From the NCBI RefSeq assembly GCF_900547205.1, contig NZ_URFY01000012.1, positions 33,874 to 97,873 of the forward strand: a stretch of 64,000 nucleotides of DNA, read 5' to 3'. The number at the start of each line of letters is the position of its first letter. The stretch's first letter is position 1. The notes below the pieces were generated by a model that saw nothing but the letters and a program-made list of their open reading frames with translations, searched no databases and was not told where the DNA came from. Both the position numbers and the translations under genes were made by a program. Below are positions 52,664-61,439 of the stretch, piece by piece. Source of the stretch: an uncultured Bacteroides sp. (GTDB taxonomy: Bacteria > Bacteroidota > Bacteroidia > Bacteroidales > Bacteroidaceae).

Positions 52664-54016
52664 TCATCGGCGTACTTGAAAGCGGTCTTTCAAATAAATT
52701 ACGAGAATATAGAGCGTTGTCAGCAGTTCGGCTAACGGAACAGCCAGCCAGATGCCCGGAATTCCTAAAAGCGGCGGAAGCACAAGAAATCCTATCAGCA
52801 TAAATGCCACTCCTCGCAATAGAGTGATAATCGTAGCCCTCTGTCCTCGTTCAATGCTTTGATAGTAGCCTATTCCTATCATATTGACAGCAAAGAAGAT
52901 GAATCCTATGGCAAAATAGGGTAAGCCATTTACTGCTATATCGTATGCAGGGTAACTACGGTCGATAAATAAAGCTACGATATTCTGTCGACATAAAGCG
53001 GTGAGGATAAAGAAGCTGATTCCACAAACCAATGCCGTCCGTATGGCAAGGTGCAGGGCTTTGCGTACCCGGTCGGGTTGGTGGGCTCCAAAGTTATAGC
53101 TGATAATAGGTTGCGCGGATTGTGCAATGGCATTGTAGACCATAAAGATAATCGGGAAGAAATAACACGCAATGCTGAATGCGGCTACTCCGTCTTCTCC
53201 GAGATGGCGGATAAAGACATAGTTTCCCAGAAACATCATACAGGCGATAGATGCTTCGCTAATAAAAGCGGAAGTACCCAGCTTTATCATATAACCGACG
53301 TTGCGTAGCGTCAGCATCAGGCTTTTCATACTCAATTTGATGCGGTACAGGCTGATACTTTGCGAGAATCGTGCAAGATAAATTAATGTCATCAGTCCCC
53401 CTATGACAGTTCCCAAACTGGTAGCAAACGCAGCTCCCATCATTCCCCAGTCGAGTACGAAAATGAATATATAGTCTAATATAATATTGAGTACTGCTGC
53501 GACGGCATTACACATCATTGCATAATTGGGTGAGCCGTCCAGGCGGATAAAGAACATTCCTGTGCTCAGTATCTCATAGAACACAAGAAAAGGAAGATAC
53601 CATGCCATGTATTCGATGGCTAATGGCAATAATTTATCAGAACTACCGAGCAGTCGTGCCAGTGGTTCCGAATAGTAGAAACATAAAGCCGACATCACGA
53701 AGATGATGAAAACCGAAGCAACCAGTGCTTGAGTAATGTTGATACTTGCCGCTTTCCGTTTGCCTTGTGATAAATGTATAGAGGCAACTACTGAGCCGCC
53801 GATTCCGAACATGAGTCCGATGCCGGCAGCAATCATGAAGAGCGGAGCCGTGATATTGACGGCTGCTAGTGCATCGCTACCAATTCCTTTTCCTACGAAT
53901 ATGCCGTCTGTAATGATGAATATGGCTGAGAAAACCATTCCGAGCACCGTAGGGATCAATAACTTACGGAAGAGTGTGGAGATGTCCATACTGCCGAAAT
54001 CAATGCTATCTTTCAT
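52664..54016 (-). CDS. MATE-family efflux transporter
   Basis: 450 residues with about 12 helices. MATE patterns: LLIPTVLGMVFSAIFIITDG, the pair AVAAVLNIILDYIFIFVLDWG, and the second-half NAIAQSAQPIISYNFGAHQPD. It is related to the pump at 31403 but not a close copy. Drug or metabolite export, substrate unknown. Crp/Fnr follows after 16 bases but has its own promoter box. Confidence 0.93.
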   Translation of the reverse strand: MKDSIDFGSMDISTLFRKLLIPTVLGMVFSAIFIITDGIFVGKGIGSDALAAVNITAPLFMIAAGIGLMFGIGGSVVASIHLSQGKRKAASINITQALVASVFIIFVMSALCFYYSEPLARLLGSSDKLLPLAIEYMAWYLPFLVFYEILSTGMFFIRLDGSPNYAMMCNAVAAVLNIILDYIFIFVLDWGMMGAAFATSLGTVIGGLMTLIYLARFSQSISLYRIKLSMKSLMLTLRNVGYMIKLGTSAFISEASIACMMFLGNYVFIRHLGEDGVAAFSIACYFFPIIFMVYNAIAQSAQPIISYNFGAHQPDRVRKALHLAIRTALVCGISFFILTALCRQNIVALFIDRSYPAYDIAVNGLPYFAIGFIFFAVNMIGIGYYQSIERGQRATIITLLRGVAFMLIGFLVLPPLLGIPGIWLAVPLAELLTTLYILVIYLKDRFQVRR

Positions 54017-54050
54017 AACTTCCTATCTTTTTAGTTGTTGAAAACGGCTG

Positions 54051-54058
54051 CAAAGGTA
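54051..54058 (-). promoter_or_regulatory. -7 promoter element of the 54016 MATE gene
   Basis: TACCTTTG then CA on the minus strand, 34 bases before the start codon. Confidence 0.65.
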
Positions 54059-54125
54059 GAACTATATGAGAAGATAAAAATTACCATTTGGTAATTTCTT
54101 CATTTCAGGATAGAGAAGAAAGATT

Positions 54126-54881
54126 TTACTTGATACGTACTCTCATCTCCTTAGCGTCAAATGTGATTGATTCATTTCGGAACAGTCTTTCTATGTGTCC
54201 GCTAGTCACCATTTCTGGGGTAGGCAGGCTGTATAGTTGAGGGTTGTCAATCAGCATAATTGTGTCGCAAAGAGACAAGGCAATGTCTAAATCATGTGTA
54301 GAGAAGAGGATGCATTTCCCTTCTTCTTGTGCCAACTTCTTGAGGAGGAGGCAGAGTTCGTAGCGATTCGGCAAATCAAGAAATGCCGTAGGCTCATCGA
54401 GTAGGATGACAGGAGTATCCTGTGCAAGTGCGCGTGCTATCATGATACGTTGGCATTCGCCGTCGGACATTTTATCCATCGTCTTTTCCGCATAGTCTGA
54501 CATACCTACCAGACGTATGGATTGGGCTACACGTTCTTTGTCTTCCGGTTGCAGTTGACCAATCCAGTTGGTGTAAGGGGCACGTCCCATAGAGACGACA
54601 TCTTCGCAACGCAGGTTAGCGATACGTACTTTATCCGTCGTCACGAAACTGATGTTTCGGGCAAGTTTCTCCGGCTTCAGCGAAACGATATTCTTTCCTT
54701 GCAGTAAGATTTCTCCACTTTGTGGTTTTTCAAGTCCCATCATGGCACGGAGCAATGTACTCTTACCTGTTCCGTTTCGTCCCAGCAGTGCAACAAGTTG
54801 TCCACCGGTCAATCGGGCGGAAACTCTATCAAGCAGCGTCCGCTGTCCGTATCCTACTGTCAGTTCTTTTAGTTCAATCAT
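54126..54881 (-). CDS. ABC importer ATPase, FecE/BtuD type (system A)
   Basis: 251 residues from ATG 54881, whose first bases overlap the permease stop (ATGA), so the two are translationally coupled. Walker A is LLGRNGTGKSTLLRAM, the signature MSDGECQRIMIARALAQD, Walker B PVILLDEPTAFLD, and the H-loop FSTHDLDIAL. It drives a BtuC/FecD-type permease for cobamide, heme or ferric siderophore. Which of these cannot be told from the sequence. The longer frame up to 54950 only reads through the permease gene. Confidence 0.93.
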   Translation of the reverse strand: MIELKELTVGYGQRTLLDRVSARLTGGQLVALLGRNGTGKSTLLRAMMGLEKPQSGEILLQGKNIVSLKPEKLARNISFVTTDKVRIANLRCEDVVSMGRAPYTNWIGQLQPEDKERVAQSIRLVGMSDYAEKTMDKMSDGECQRIMIARALAQDTPVILLDEPTAFLDLPNRYELCLLLKKLAQEEGKCILFSTHDLDIALSLCDTIMLIDNPQLYSLPTPEMVTSGHIERLFRNESITFDAKEMRVRIK

Positions 54882-55894
54882 TTGATTATACGCAAGTTTT
54901 TGGCAATTACCCATATAATAACCGGAACTCCCAGCAGGGCGGTGATACAATTCACCGGTAGCAGGAATTTCTTGGCGATGATGTCACAGAGCAGCATGCT
55001 GATAAGTCCTGTCAGTATGCTGCCGGGGACGAGTATCCGATGGTCGGCATTATTGAAAAGTAATCTTGTAACGTGTGGCACAGCCAGTCCGATGAAACCT
55101 ACGGGACCGCAGAATGCAGTGACCGTTCCTGTCAGCAAAGCGGTGGATATGAAGATAAGTGTGCGTGAACGCTTGATATTCATACCCATTGTGCGTGCAT
55201 AGTTTTCGCCGAGCAATAGCAGGTTCAGTGATTTGATGCAGGCAATGGAAATCAGCAGACCGAGACAAAGCACCGGTATCATGATGCTTAATTGTGTAGC
55301 CGTGATATGGCTGAGCGACCCCATCGACCATAGTGTGAACATTTTCAGTTGTTCGGCCGAACTCATATATTGCAGTATCTGGATGATGGCTCCCGCCACA
55401 TAGCCAATCATTACTCCCATAATCAGTACACCGAGAATATTTTTCACCTTCCGGCTGATTACGGCTACTCCCAGCAGAATGACGGCTGTCCCTATCCATC
55501 CCGAACCTACAATGCCCATTGATTGAAGCCAAGGAAAGTCCGACCATCCGAGCAGCGGAGCACCTAATATGAACAGTGCTACCCCTAATCCGGCTCCGGA
55601 ACTGATTCCCAGCAGATAAGGGTCTGCCAACGGATTCTGGAATACAGTCTGCATCTGCAAGCCACTAACCGAAAGTGCTATACCTATCAATCCTGCTACT
55701 ACTACGCGGATAAAACGGATAGAGAGAAGGATATTTCGTGTCATCTCATCGCATTCGCCTCCGGTGAGTACAGCCCATACTTTGGAAATTGGGATATAGG
55801 TATCGCCGGTCGTCATGTCTATTAATAGCAATAGTACGGCAACTATCCCTAGCGTGATAAAGAGAAGAGTATTATGTGTACGGGGCTGTTTCAT
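54878..55894 (-). CDS. ABC importer permease, FecCD/BtuC type (system A)
   Basis: 338 residues with about 10 helices. Family blocks: RVVVAGLIGIALSVSGLQMQ, NPLADPYLLGISSGAGLGVA, GVMIGYVAGAIIQILQY, the coupling helix LLLLGENYARTMGMNIKRSR, and CGPVGFIGLAVPHVTRLLF. The AlbA_2-like gene upstream ends 9 bases before this start, so they are probably read on one message. Paralogue of the permease at 60360 (shared LAVSGLQMQTVF, LNLLLLGxxYARxxGxNIKRxR). Confidence 0.94.
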   Translation of the reverse strand: MKQPRTHNTLLFITLGIVAVLLLLIDMTTGDTYIPISKVWAVLTGGECDEMTRNILLSIRFIRVVVAGLIGIALSVSGLQMQTVFQNPLADPYLLGISSGAGLGVALFILGAPLLGWSDFPWLQSMGIVGSGWIGTAVILLGVAVISRKVKNILGVLIMGVMIGYVAGAIIQILQYMSSAEQLKMFTLWSMGSLSHITATQLSIMIPVLCLGLLISIACIKSLNLLLLGENYARTMGMNIKRSRTLIFISTALLTGTVTAFCGPVGFIGLAVPHVTRLLFNNADHRILVPGSILTGLISMLLCDIIAKKFLLPVNCITALLGVPVIIWVIAKNLRIIK

Positions 55895-55903
55895 CTTCCT
55901 TTA

Positions 55904-57262
55904 TTATTTAGCATTATCTTTGAGCTTCTCTTTCAATTGTTTGCCCTTTTCAGTCAATAGATATCTCTGTAACCTGCTGTTCGGTTTATCAGGTATAGTC
56001 ATTTCTACAAATCCTAAATTCAATGCCGGTTTCAAATAGTTTAAACGGAAATGTTCTCTATCTGCAAGTGCCAGTTTATCCTGAATTTCTTGTCTATTCA
56101 TGCCATCCTCTAGTACTTTGATAAGTTCTACGACTTGCGGGGTGACTTGCGGGGTGACTTGCGGGGTGACTTGCGGGGTAGTCTGTTCTACTGCCGCAGG
56201 AAACACCATACGCAAGAAGTTTTCCGTAATCTTAAAGCATTCTTTCCCATAACTTCTCAAGATACGGGGAATGCCGGAACCAAGATGCTCAACTAGGTCT
56301 AAATCTCTAAAAACTCGCATTAGTTCTTTATTACGTGGTACAGAATATCCTTCAAAAAATTCTTTCTCAGTTATACCTTGCGGCAAACTACCAAATGAAG
56401 TTATTTCAATTCTGTCGTTGAAGAACTCAAATTTAGGTGGTATTTCCGAAGTATAATCATTATGAACGACCGCATTGATTACAGCTTCGCGCAAAGCAAC
56501 AGGATTCCAAAGTCTATTCTCTTCCCGTTCCTTGGGAGTAATTTTCGCTAGGGTCTTGTTTTCAACAGAGATTTTGTCCAATACCTGTTTGGTCGCTTTT
56601 ATTAATGAGCAATAACCATATTCATTGTTTTCTATTAAATCCACTCTGTCCAGACCATCATATTTGGCAACTTTGATGGATGTTCCGTTGATATCTGCCA
56701 ATAGATAAGCTACATAGTTGTATTGTCCCTCTTCTGTCATTAATTCGAGGTTAGACGCAAACTGCTGATTTAATGTTTTGTTGGCGCCTTCATAATAAAT
56801 TTTAAGTTGTTCGAAGGTAAGATTCTGGTTGGGAGATTTTATTCTTCCGATAGAGTTGCGGGTTCTTTTAGCAAATAACGATTCAATCATTCTTATAGGC
56901 ATAGGTTCGGAAGCGGAACCAATACGGATGAACGTTCCCTTTTCAGACATACCTAGCTTTTTTATATAATATGGCTTTTCCGTTCCGCTGGCAAATGTGA
57001 TTTTAATAACATCTTTAGAATCAATATTCTCCATTGCCACATCAAACAATCCCATACAAGACGGCATGATATTATTTTTCAGACGGTCTTTTATTCTCAA
57101 CATATCACCGTCTATATCATTAACGCCAACAGGAGTCCCGGTTTTGTGAACTCCTATATACATTATTCCTCCCTCTTGACAATTAAGAAAGGCTACCGCC
57201 TCTTTTTCTAAATCATCAGTGAGATATAGCTTGTATTCTATACGGTTGTTTTCTGATGTCAT
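55904..57262 (-). CDS. AlbA_2/Schlafen-like ATP-binding DNA-binding protein
   Basis: 452 residues from ATG 57262; the open frame goes on to 57301 but covers the promoter box. The N-terminal AlbA_2 domain (NRIEYKLYLTDDLEKEAVAF, GGIMYIGVHKTGTPVGV) is followed by the RecG-like C-terminal helicase-regulator part (NPVALREAVINAVVHNDYTS, IEITSFGSLPQGIT, GSGIPRILRSYG). The tail has the repeat TPQVTPQVTPQVTPQV (12-bp DNA repeat) and then a winged-helix-like end. Such proteins are thought to be regulators, possibly linked to defence. It sits oddly inside the ABC operon, between the binding protein and the permease. Confidence 0.9.
   Translation of the reverse strand: MTSENNRIEYKLYLTDDLEKEAVAFLNCQEGGIMYIGVHKTGTPVGVNDIDGDMLRIKDRLKNNIMPSCMGLFDVAMENIDSKDVIKITFASGTEKPYYIKKLGMSEKGTFIRIGSASEPMPIRMIESLFAKRTRNSIGRIKSPNQNLTFEQLKIYYEGANKTLNQQFASNLELMTEEGQYNYVAYLLADINGTSIKVAKYDGLDRVDLIENNEYGYCSLIKATKQVLDKISVENKTLAKITPKEREENRLWNPVALREAVINAVVHNDYTSEIPPKFEFFNDRIEITSFGSLPQGITEKEFFEGYSVPRNKELMRVFRDLDLVEHLGSGIPRILRSYGKECFKITENFLRMVFPAAVEQTTPQVTPQVTPQVTPQVVELIKVLEDGMNRQEIQDKLALADREHFRLNYLKPALNLGFVEMTIPDKPNSRLQRYLLTEKGKQLKEKLKDNAK
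56132..56179. repeat. 12-bp tandem repeat, four copies, in the AlbA_2-like gene
   Basis: Exact unit GACTTGCGGGGT repeated four times. On the coding strand it encodes TPQV-type repeats. Change in copy number would keep the frame, altering linker length only. Confidence 0.95.
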
Positions 57263-57287
57263 CTCTTTGTGGGTGCTTAAATTCCTG

Positions 57288-57295
57288 CAAAGATA
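57288..57295 (-). promoter_or_regulatory. -7 promoter element of the AlbA_2-like gene
   Basis: TATCTTTG then CA on the minus strand, 25 bases before ATG 57262. It gives the inserted gene, and the permease and ATPase behind it, a promoter of their own. Confidence 0.65.
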
Positions 57296-57333
57296 ACGCA
57301 TTGAATTGAAAAATGCCCAAGGCCTACTCCTTA

Positions 57334-58482
57334 TTATTCCAGACGCCTATAATAATAGAGTGAGTCCGAAACCAGTTCCGGATGGAAGATACGAATCATA
57401 TCGCGCAATACGACGTCGGGGCGAACAACTGCCGATTCCCAATAATCATTACCTCCTGCGGGAGTCAACCGTAGATTGTTATTATAGACAGTCTTTTCAC
57501 GTACCGACTTGGCATCAGCAAATTTGGGATTAACAGTTTTCAGCTCATCCATTGTAGTGACCGCACCGACATTAATCCAGTAATCCGCTTTTTGTATCAG
57601 CCCGTAGGCAGTCTCCAAGCCGATGGGGGTAGAACTGTTGGAGGCGTTCTCCTTATATATATACTCCCCACCCGCGTCCGCCACCAATTGTGCCATATAA
57701 CTTTTGGTGGAAGGCATCACCCAGCTATCGTTCCACGGAGTATTGAGCATCACAGTAGGACGCTGTTCTACGGATTCTGTGAGAGCTTTCAGCGCATTAT
57801 AACGTTTCGGGATTTCACTGAACACTTCCGTCCCTTTCTCCCGGCTGTCAGTCAGCTCGGACAAAGCAACGAGCCATTCGGCTTTGCCGAGTGGCGATTC
57901 TTCCAGATATTCGCCTACATACATATAAGGTATAGCGAGCTCTTTCAGTTTATCCGTTACGGCAGTCTGTGCATCTCCGATGCCATACAGCAGTACGACG
58001 TCCGGTTTCAATCCCAACAATAATTCGTAGTTCATTTCAGGTCCCATATCCTCAATAGAATCTTTGTGTGCCAGGATGTAAGGGTTCGATACGAAGTCGA
58101 TGCCTGACACAGCGACAATCCGGTCGACTTGCCCCAAGGCATCGAGCATGGCGATGTAGGAAGAAGCCATACATACGATGCGTTGCACTCCGGCAGGGAT
58201 GGTCGGTCCGGTAAATCCGGCAGGCGCCTGTTCGCCATCTCGCGAGATAAAGTAAGACATTTCCACGTCTTTTGCCCCTTGCCACGGGTTATGAACTTGG
58301 ATGAGCGTGCTGGCAGCATTCTCCGCACCCAGAATCTTGAATCCGGTGGCGTACTCGGGTGCATATACCTCCTGCTTGAAAGCTTCCAGAGAAGTCTTCT
58401 TATTGGATACACAACTAGCCAGCAAGAGCAGGCAAAGCAGCGAGAGAATCGGGAAAACTGATTTTATCTTCATATCATTCAT
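57334..58482 (-). CDS. ABC importer substrate-binding lipoprotein, BtuF/FecB-like (system A)
   Basis: 382 residues from ATG 58482, with a second good start at 58473. Lipobox LLASC. The two-lobed periplasmic-binding fold is seen as IPAGVQRIVCMASSYIAMLDALG, IVAVSGIDFVSN, GLKPDVVLLYGIGD, KAEWLVALSELTDSREKG and the C-terminal RPDVVLRDMIRIFHPEL. It should deliver a metal chelate or cobamide to the permease, from which it is now separated by the AlbA_2-like gene. The frame is open far upstream (to 58617), but that includes the promoter. Confidence 0.9.
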   Translation of the reverse strand: MNDMKIKSVFPILSLLCLLLLASCVSNKKTSLEAFKQEVYAPEYATGFKILGAENAASTLIQVHNPWQGAKDVEMSYFISRDGEQAPAGFTGPTIPAGVQRIVCMASSYIAMLDALGQVDRIVAVSGIDFVSNPYILAHKDSIEDMGPEMNYELLLGLKPDVVLLYGIGDAQTAVTDKLKELAIPYMYVGEYLEESPLGKAEWLVALSELTDSREKGTEVFSEIPKRYNALKALTESVEQRPTVMLNTPWNDSWVMPSTKSYMAQLVADAGGEYIYKENASNSSTPIGLETAYGLIQKADYWINVGAVTTMDELKTVNPKFADAKSVREKTVYNNNLRLTPAGGNDYWESAVVRPDVVLRDMIRIFHPELVSDSLYYYRRLE

Positions 58483-58533
58483 ATAGGTAAATACGTTTTG
58501 TCTTTGTTTCCCCCTCGGGGAATGACGCGGTTG

Positions 58534-58541
58534 CAAAGATA
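58534..58541 (-). promoter_or_regulatory. -7 promoter element of ABC system A
   Basis: TATCTTTG then CA on the minus strand, 52 bases before ATG 58482. The leader holds a small CCCC/GGGG hairpin, too short for a known riboswitch. Confidence 0.65.
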
Positions 58542-59124
58542 GGGAAATTGGTCGATTTCTAAGATTCTCTTTAGAAAGTATAATGACTGAGGATGCGAAA
58601 TAGAAGAATAAGTGCATATTTCAATGCAAGAATATGCATATAAACGGTATGAAAGTGGCAGTTTCTGAGTATATATGCAGTCTTTCCTGAGAAGGAAGCT
58701 CAAGTTCCTTCGGAAGGAAGGTCACCTTCCTTTAAAAGCAATGTCAATCTACTTAAGAAGCAACCTTAACTTGGTTAACAAGCAACCTTAATTGGCGCGA
58801 ATCCACACCTTATTTCTGTTATTAGCTCTCTATGTTCGACGTTCTGCGTTTTGATAAAATATATCGGTACCGATGCTAATGCCTCTTAAATATATGCTTA
58901 TAGCATCTGTCTACAATCAAAAAGCAACATTTATCCAATATTAGCTTTTATTCTGATTATCCGTAATGCGGATTCCTTCTCTTTTTTCTTGAAAGTCCTA
59001 TCCTTGCTCAAGATAGATAAAGGAACAGTAATTAGAATTTCCTTTTTATCATCTGTGGAATCCGAATGATGAAATGTTCTAATTTTATTTACTGTGTATA
59101 CTACCGACTTACTTCTAATTTATG
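58542..59124. other. 580-base gene-free region between divergent ABC operons
   Basis: It holds the 22-bp array 3 (58691-58800). The rest is AT-rich with short inverted words (ATCCG/CGGAT near 58966) and no open frame, RNA fold or riboswitch that I can recognise. Confidence 0.55.
58691..58800. repeat. 22-bp periodic degenerate repeat array 3 (five units)
   Basis: Units start at 58691, 58713, 58735, 58757 and 58779. Unit positions 2-4 (AAG), 6-7 (AA), 10 (T) and 12 (A) are invariant in all five. Units 1 and 2 are near-palindromes (AAGGAAGGTCACCTTCCTT in unit 2). Units 4 and 5 share AAGCAACCTTAA. No spacers, no coding sense. Confidence 0.8.
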
Positions 59125-59132
59125 TATCTTTG
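59125..59132 (+). promoter_or_regulatory. -7 promoter element of ABC system B
   Basis: TATCTTTG then CC, perfect TAnnTTTG, 34 bases before ATG 59167. Confidence 0.65.
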
Positions 59133-59166
59133 CCCACATAAATTTTGATGTCATTCTATATGAAGT

Positions 59167-60351
59167 ATGAACAGATATTATAGTATTCGACTGAGAGGTG
59201 GATGGTGTCTTGCCGTTTGCATTTCTTTGCTTCTTATCTCTTGCGGACAAAAAAGCAAAAACAAAACACAAACTGATGGAAAACAAATAAGTATATCCGA
59301 TTCTTCCCGAATCATCCATCCCGAATATGCCGAAGGCTTCACGGTGCGATATGTGGAAGGCGGCTGTTTAGTCACCATCCAAGACCCGCAAAAGGAGAAA
59401 GGAAAAGGGGAAATCTACCACTATGCGTTTGTGAGCGATAAAGAGACTTTCAGCAAGAATCAGGTATCAGACGATTATACTGTTCTGAGCGTTCCGGTGA
59501 AGAATATCATCTGCATGACGTCGTTGCAGTTATCCAACTTCATCAAACTGGATGCGCTGGAGAATGTGGTAGGCATCACCAGCACCCGCCACTTGTTCAA
59601 CGAAGAGGTGAACCGCCGTCTCGAAGAAAAGAAAATCCGTAAGATAGGCATCGAAGGGAACTTCGACAATGAAGTTATCATCTCCATGAATCCCGATTTG
59701 ATACTGATATCTCCTTTCAAGCGCGGCGGATATGATGCGCTGAAAGATGTAGGCCTTCCGTTGATTCCCCATCTGGGTTATAAAGAAAATTCCCCGCTCG
59801 GACAGGCGGAATGGATTAAGTTCATCGGTCTGCTGATTGGCGAAGAGGAGAAGGCGAATGCTATCTTCGATTCCATAAAGACGGAATACAACACCTTGAA
59901 GCAACTGACCTCGGAGATTAAGAAAAAGCCGGTAGTGTTTAGTGGCGAGTTGCGCGGCGGCAATTGGTATGCAGTGGGAGGACGTAACTTCCTGGCTCAA
60001 CTTTTCCGTGATGCCGGTGCCGATTATTTCTTGAAGGACGACCCGAATACAGGCGGAGTGACGCTTGACTTTGAAACCGTATACAGCCGTGCGGAGAGCG
60101 CCGACTATTGGCGAATACTAAACAGCCACAACGGAACATTCACCTACGATGCCCTGAAGTCGCAAGATTCCCGCTACGCTGACTTCCGTGCATTCAGGGA
60201 GCGAGGCATTATCTATTGCAATCTCAAAGAGAAACCCTATTATGAGAATGTCCCCACCCATCCCGAGGTATTGTTGAAAGACTTGATAAAAGTATTTCAT
60301 CCCGAGTTGCTGCCGGATTATACGCCTGTCTATTATGAGATGTTAAAATAA
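59167..60351 (+). CDS. ABC importer substrate-binding lipoprotein, BtuF/FecB-like (system B)
   Basis: 394 residues with lipobox LLISC near residue 26. Binding-protein blocks parallel system A: VKNIICMTSLQLSNFIKLDALE, VVGITSTRHLFN, MNPDLILISPFKRGGYDAL, SPLGQAEWIKFIGLLIGEEE, and HPEVLLKDLIKVFHPELLP at the end. It is the first gene of a compact, intact three-gene importer. Ligand class cobamide, heme or siderophore. No outer-membrane TonB receptor lies near either system. Confidence 0.9.
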   Translation: MNRYYSIRLRGGWCLAVCISLLLISCGQKSKNKTQTDGKQISISDSSRIIHPEYAEGFTVRYVEGGCLVTIQDPQKEKGKGEIYHYAFVSDKETFSKNQVSDDYTVLSVPVKNIICMTSLQLSNFIKLDALENVVGITSTRHLFNEEVNRRLEEKKIRKIGIEGNFDNEVIISMNPDLILISPFKRGGYDALKDVGLPLIPHLGYKENSPLGQAEWIKFIGLLIGEEEKANAIFDSIKTEYNTLKQLTSEIKKKPVVFSGELRGGNWYAVGGRNFLAQLFRDAGADYFLKDDPNTGGVTLDFETVYSRAESADYWRILNSHNGTFTYDALKSQDSRYADFRAFRERGIIYCNLKEKPYYENVPTHPEVLLKDLIKVFHPELLPDYTPVYYEMLK

Positions 60352-60359
60352 GAAAGAGT

Positions 60360-61397
60360 ATGAAAACCCCTGTCTGGTTATTGATGCTTCTGTTGGTCGG
60401 ATTGATTCTATTCCTTTTCTTTCTGAACCTTGTGCTGGGCTCTGTGTCCATCCCGTTCGGTGCGGTGTGGGACATCTGCCTGTGGGATAATCATGAGAAT
60501 CATATCTGGTCCAATATCATTTGGAAGTCGAGAGTGCCGCAGTCCGTCACCGCCTTGGTTGCCGGAGCCGGGCTAGCAGTCAGCGGATTGCAGATGCAGA
60601 CGGTTTTCAGGAATCCGCTGGCGGGACCATCTGTGCTCGGAATCAGTTCCGGGGCAAGCATGGGAGTCGCTTTCGTAGTGCTGCTGTCCGGCAGTCTGGG
60701 CGGAGTAGCCTTGAGTAGCTTGGGGCTGATAGGAGAGTTGGCATTGACGGTTGCCGCCATTGCGGGAGCTTTATCCATCATGGCGCTTATCGCTTTTGCT
60801 TCGCAGAAGGTGAAGGGAAATGTCACATTGCTCATTATCGGAGTGATGATAGGCTATGTGGCAAATGCCGTGATTGGCGTCTTGAAGTTTTTCAGTGTCG
60901 AAGAAGATATACGGGCTTACGTAATCTGGGGATTGGGGAGCTTCGCCCGTATCTCCGGCGATCAGATATATCCGTTCCTTGGCACGATGGCGGTGCTGTT
61001 GCCGGTATCTTTCCTGTTGATAAAGACATTGAACCTGTTGCTGCTGGGAGATAGTTATGCGCGCAATTTGGGACTGAATATCAAACGTGCGCGCCTGTTG
61101 GTCATCTCTTGTTCGGGGGCTTTGGTAGCTATTGTCACTGCATATTGCGGGCCGATTGTCTTTCTCGGGTTGGCAGTTCCGCACCTCTGCCGGGCTTTGT
61201 TTCGCACGTCAGACCATCGGATATTGATGCCGTCCTCCTTGTTGGTGGGTGCGGCGATGGCGTTGTTGTGCAATCTGATAGCCCGTATGCCGGGATTTGA
61301 AGGGGCGTTGCCCGTCAATTCCGTAACGGCGCTGGTAGGTGCTCCGGTAGTGGTTTCGGTATTGTTCCGCAAGCATAAAGGAGAAATCAATGAGTAA
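60360..61397 (+). CDS. ABC importer permease, FecCD/BtuC type (system B)
   Basis: 345 residues, about 10 helices. Blocks: VAGAGLAVSGLQMQTVFRNP, GPSVLGISSGASMGVAFVVL, GVMIGYVANAVIGVLKFF, LLLLGDSYARNLGLNIKRAR and CGPIVFLGLAVPHLCRALF. It starts 8 bases behind the binding protein gene. Clear paralogue of the system A permease. Confidence 0.95.
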   Translation: MKTPVWLLMLLLVGLILFLFFLNLVLGSVSIPFGAVWDICLWDNHENHIWSNIIWKSRVPQSVTALVAGAGLAVSGLQMQTVFRNPLAGPSVLGISSGASMGVAFVVLLSGSLGGVALSSLGLIGELALTVAAIAGALSIMALIAFASQKVKGNVTLLIIGVMIGYVANAVIGVLKFFSVEEDIRAYVIWGLGSFARISGDQIYPFLGTMAVLLPVSFLLIKTLNLLLLGDSYARNLGLNIKRARLLVISCSGALVAIVTAYCGPIVFLGLAVPHLCRALFRTSDHRILMPSSLLVGAAMALLCNLIARMPGFEGALPVNSVTALVGAPVVVSVLFRKHKGEINE

Positions 61398-61427
61398 TAA
61401 CTAGTCAGAATCGGTGAATGAACTGAA

Positions 61428-61439
61428 AACGTATACGTT
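61428..61439. promoter_or_regulatory. Perfect 12-bp palindrome touching the ATPase start codon
   Basis: AACGTATACGTT directly before ATG 61440. It fills the ribosome-binding place and could be an operator or a small structure that lowers translation. No ribosome-binding sequence is seen beside it. Confidence 0.4.

Noticed and set aside
58645..58665. GCCACT word on the minus strand, like the core of a cobalamin riboswitch, near an importer of BtuFCD type
   Set aside because: It lies upstream of the -7 box at 58534-58541, so it is not in the leader, and the other conserved riboswitch boxes are missing.
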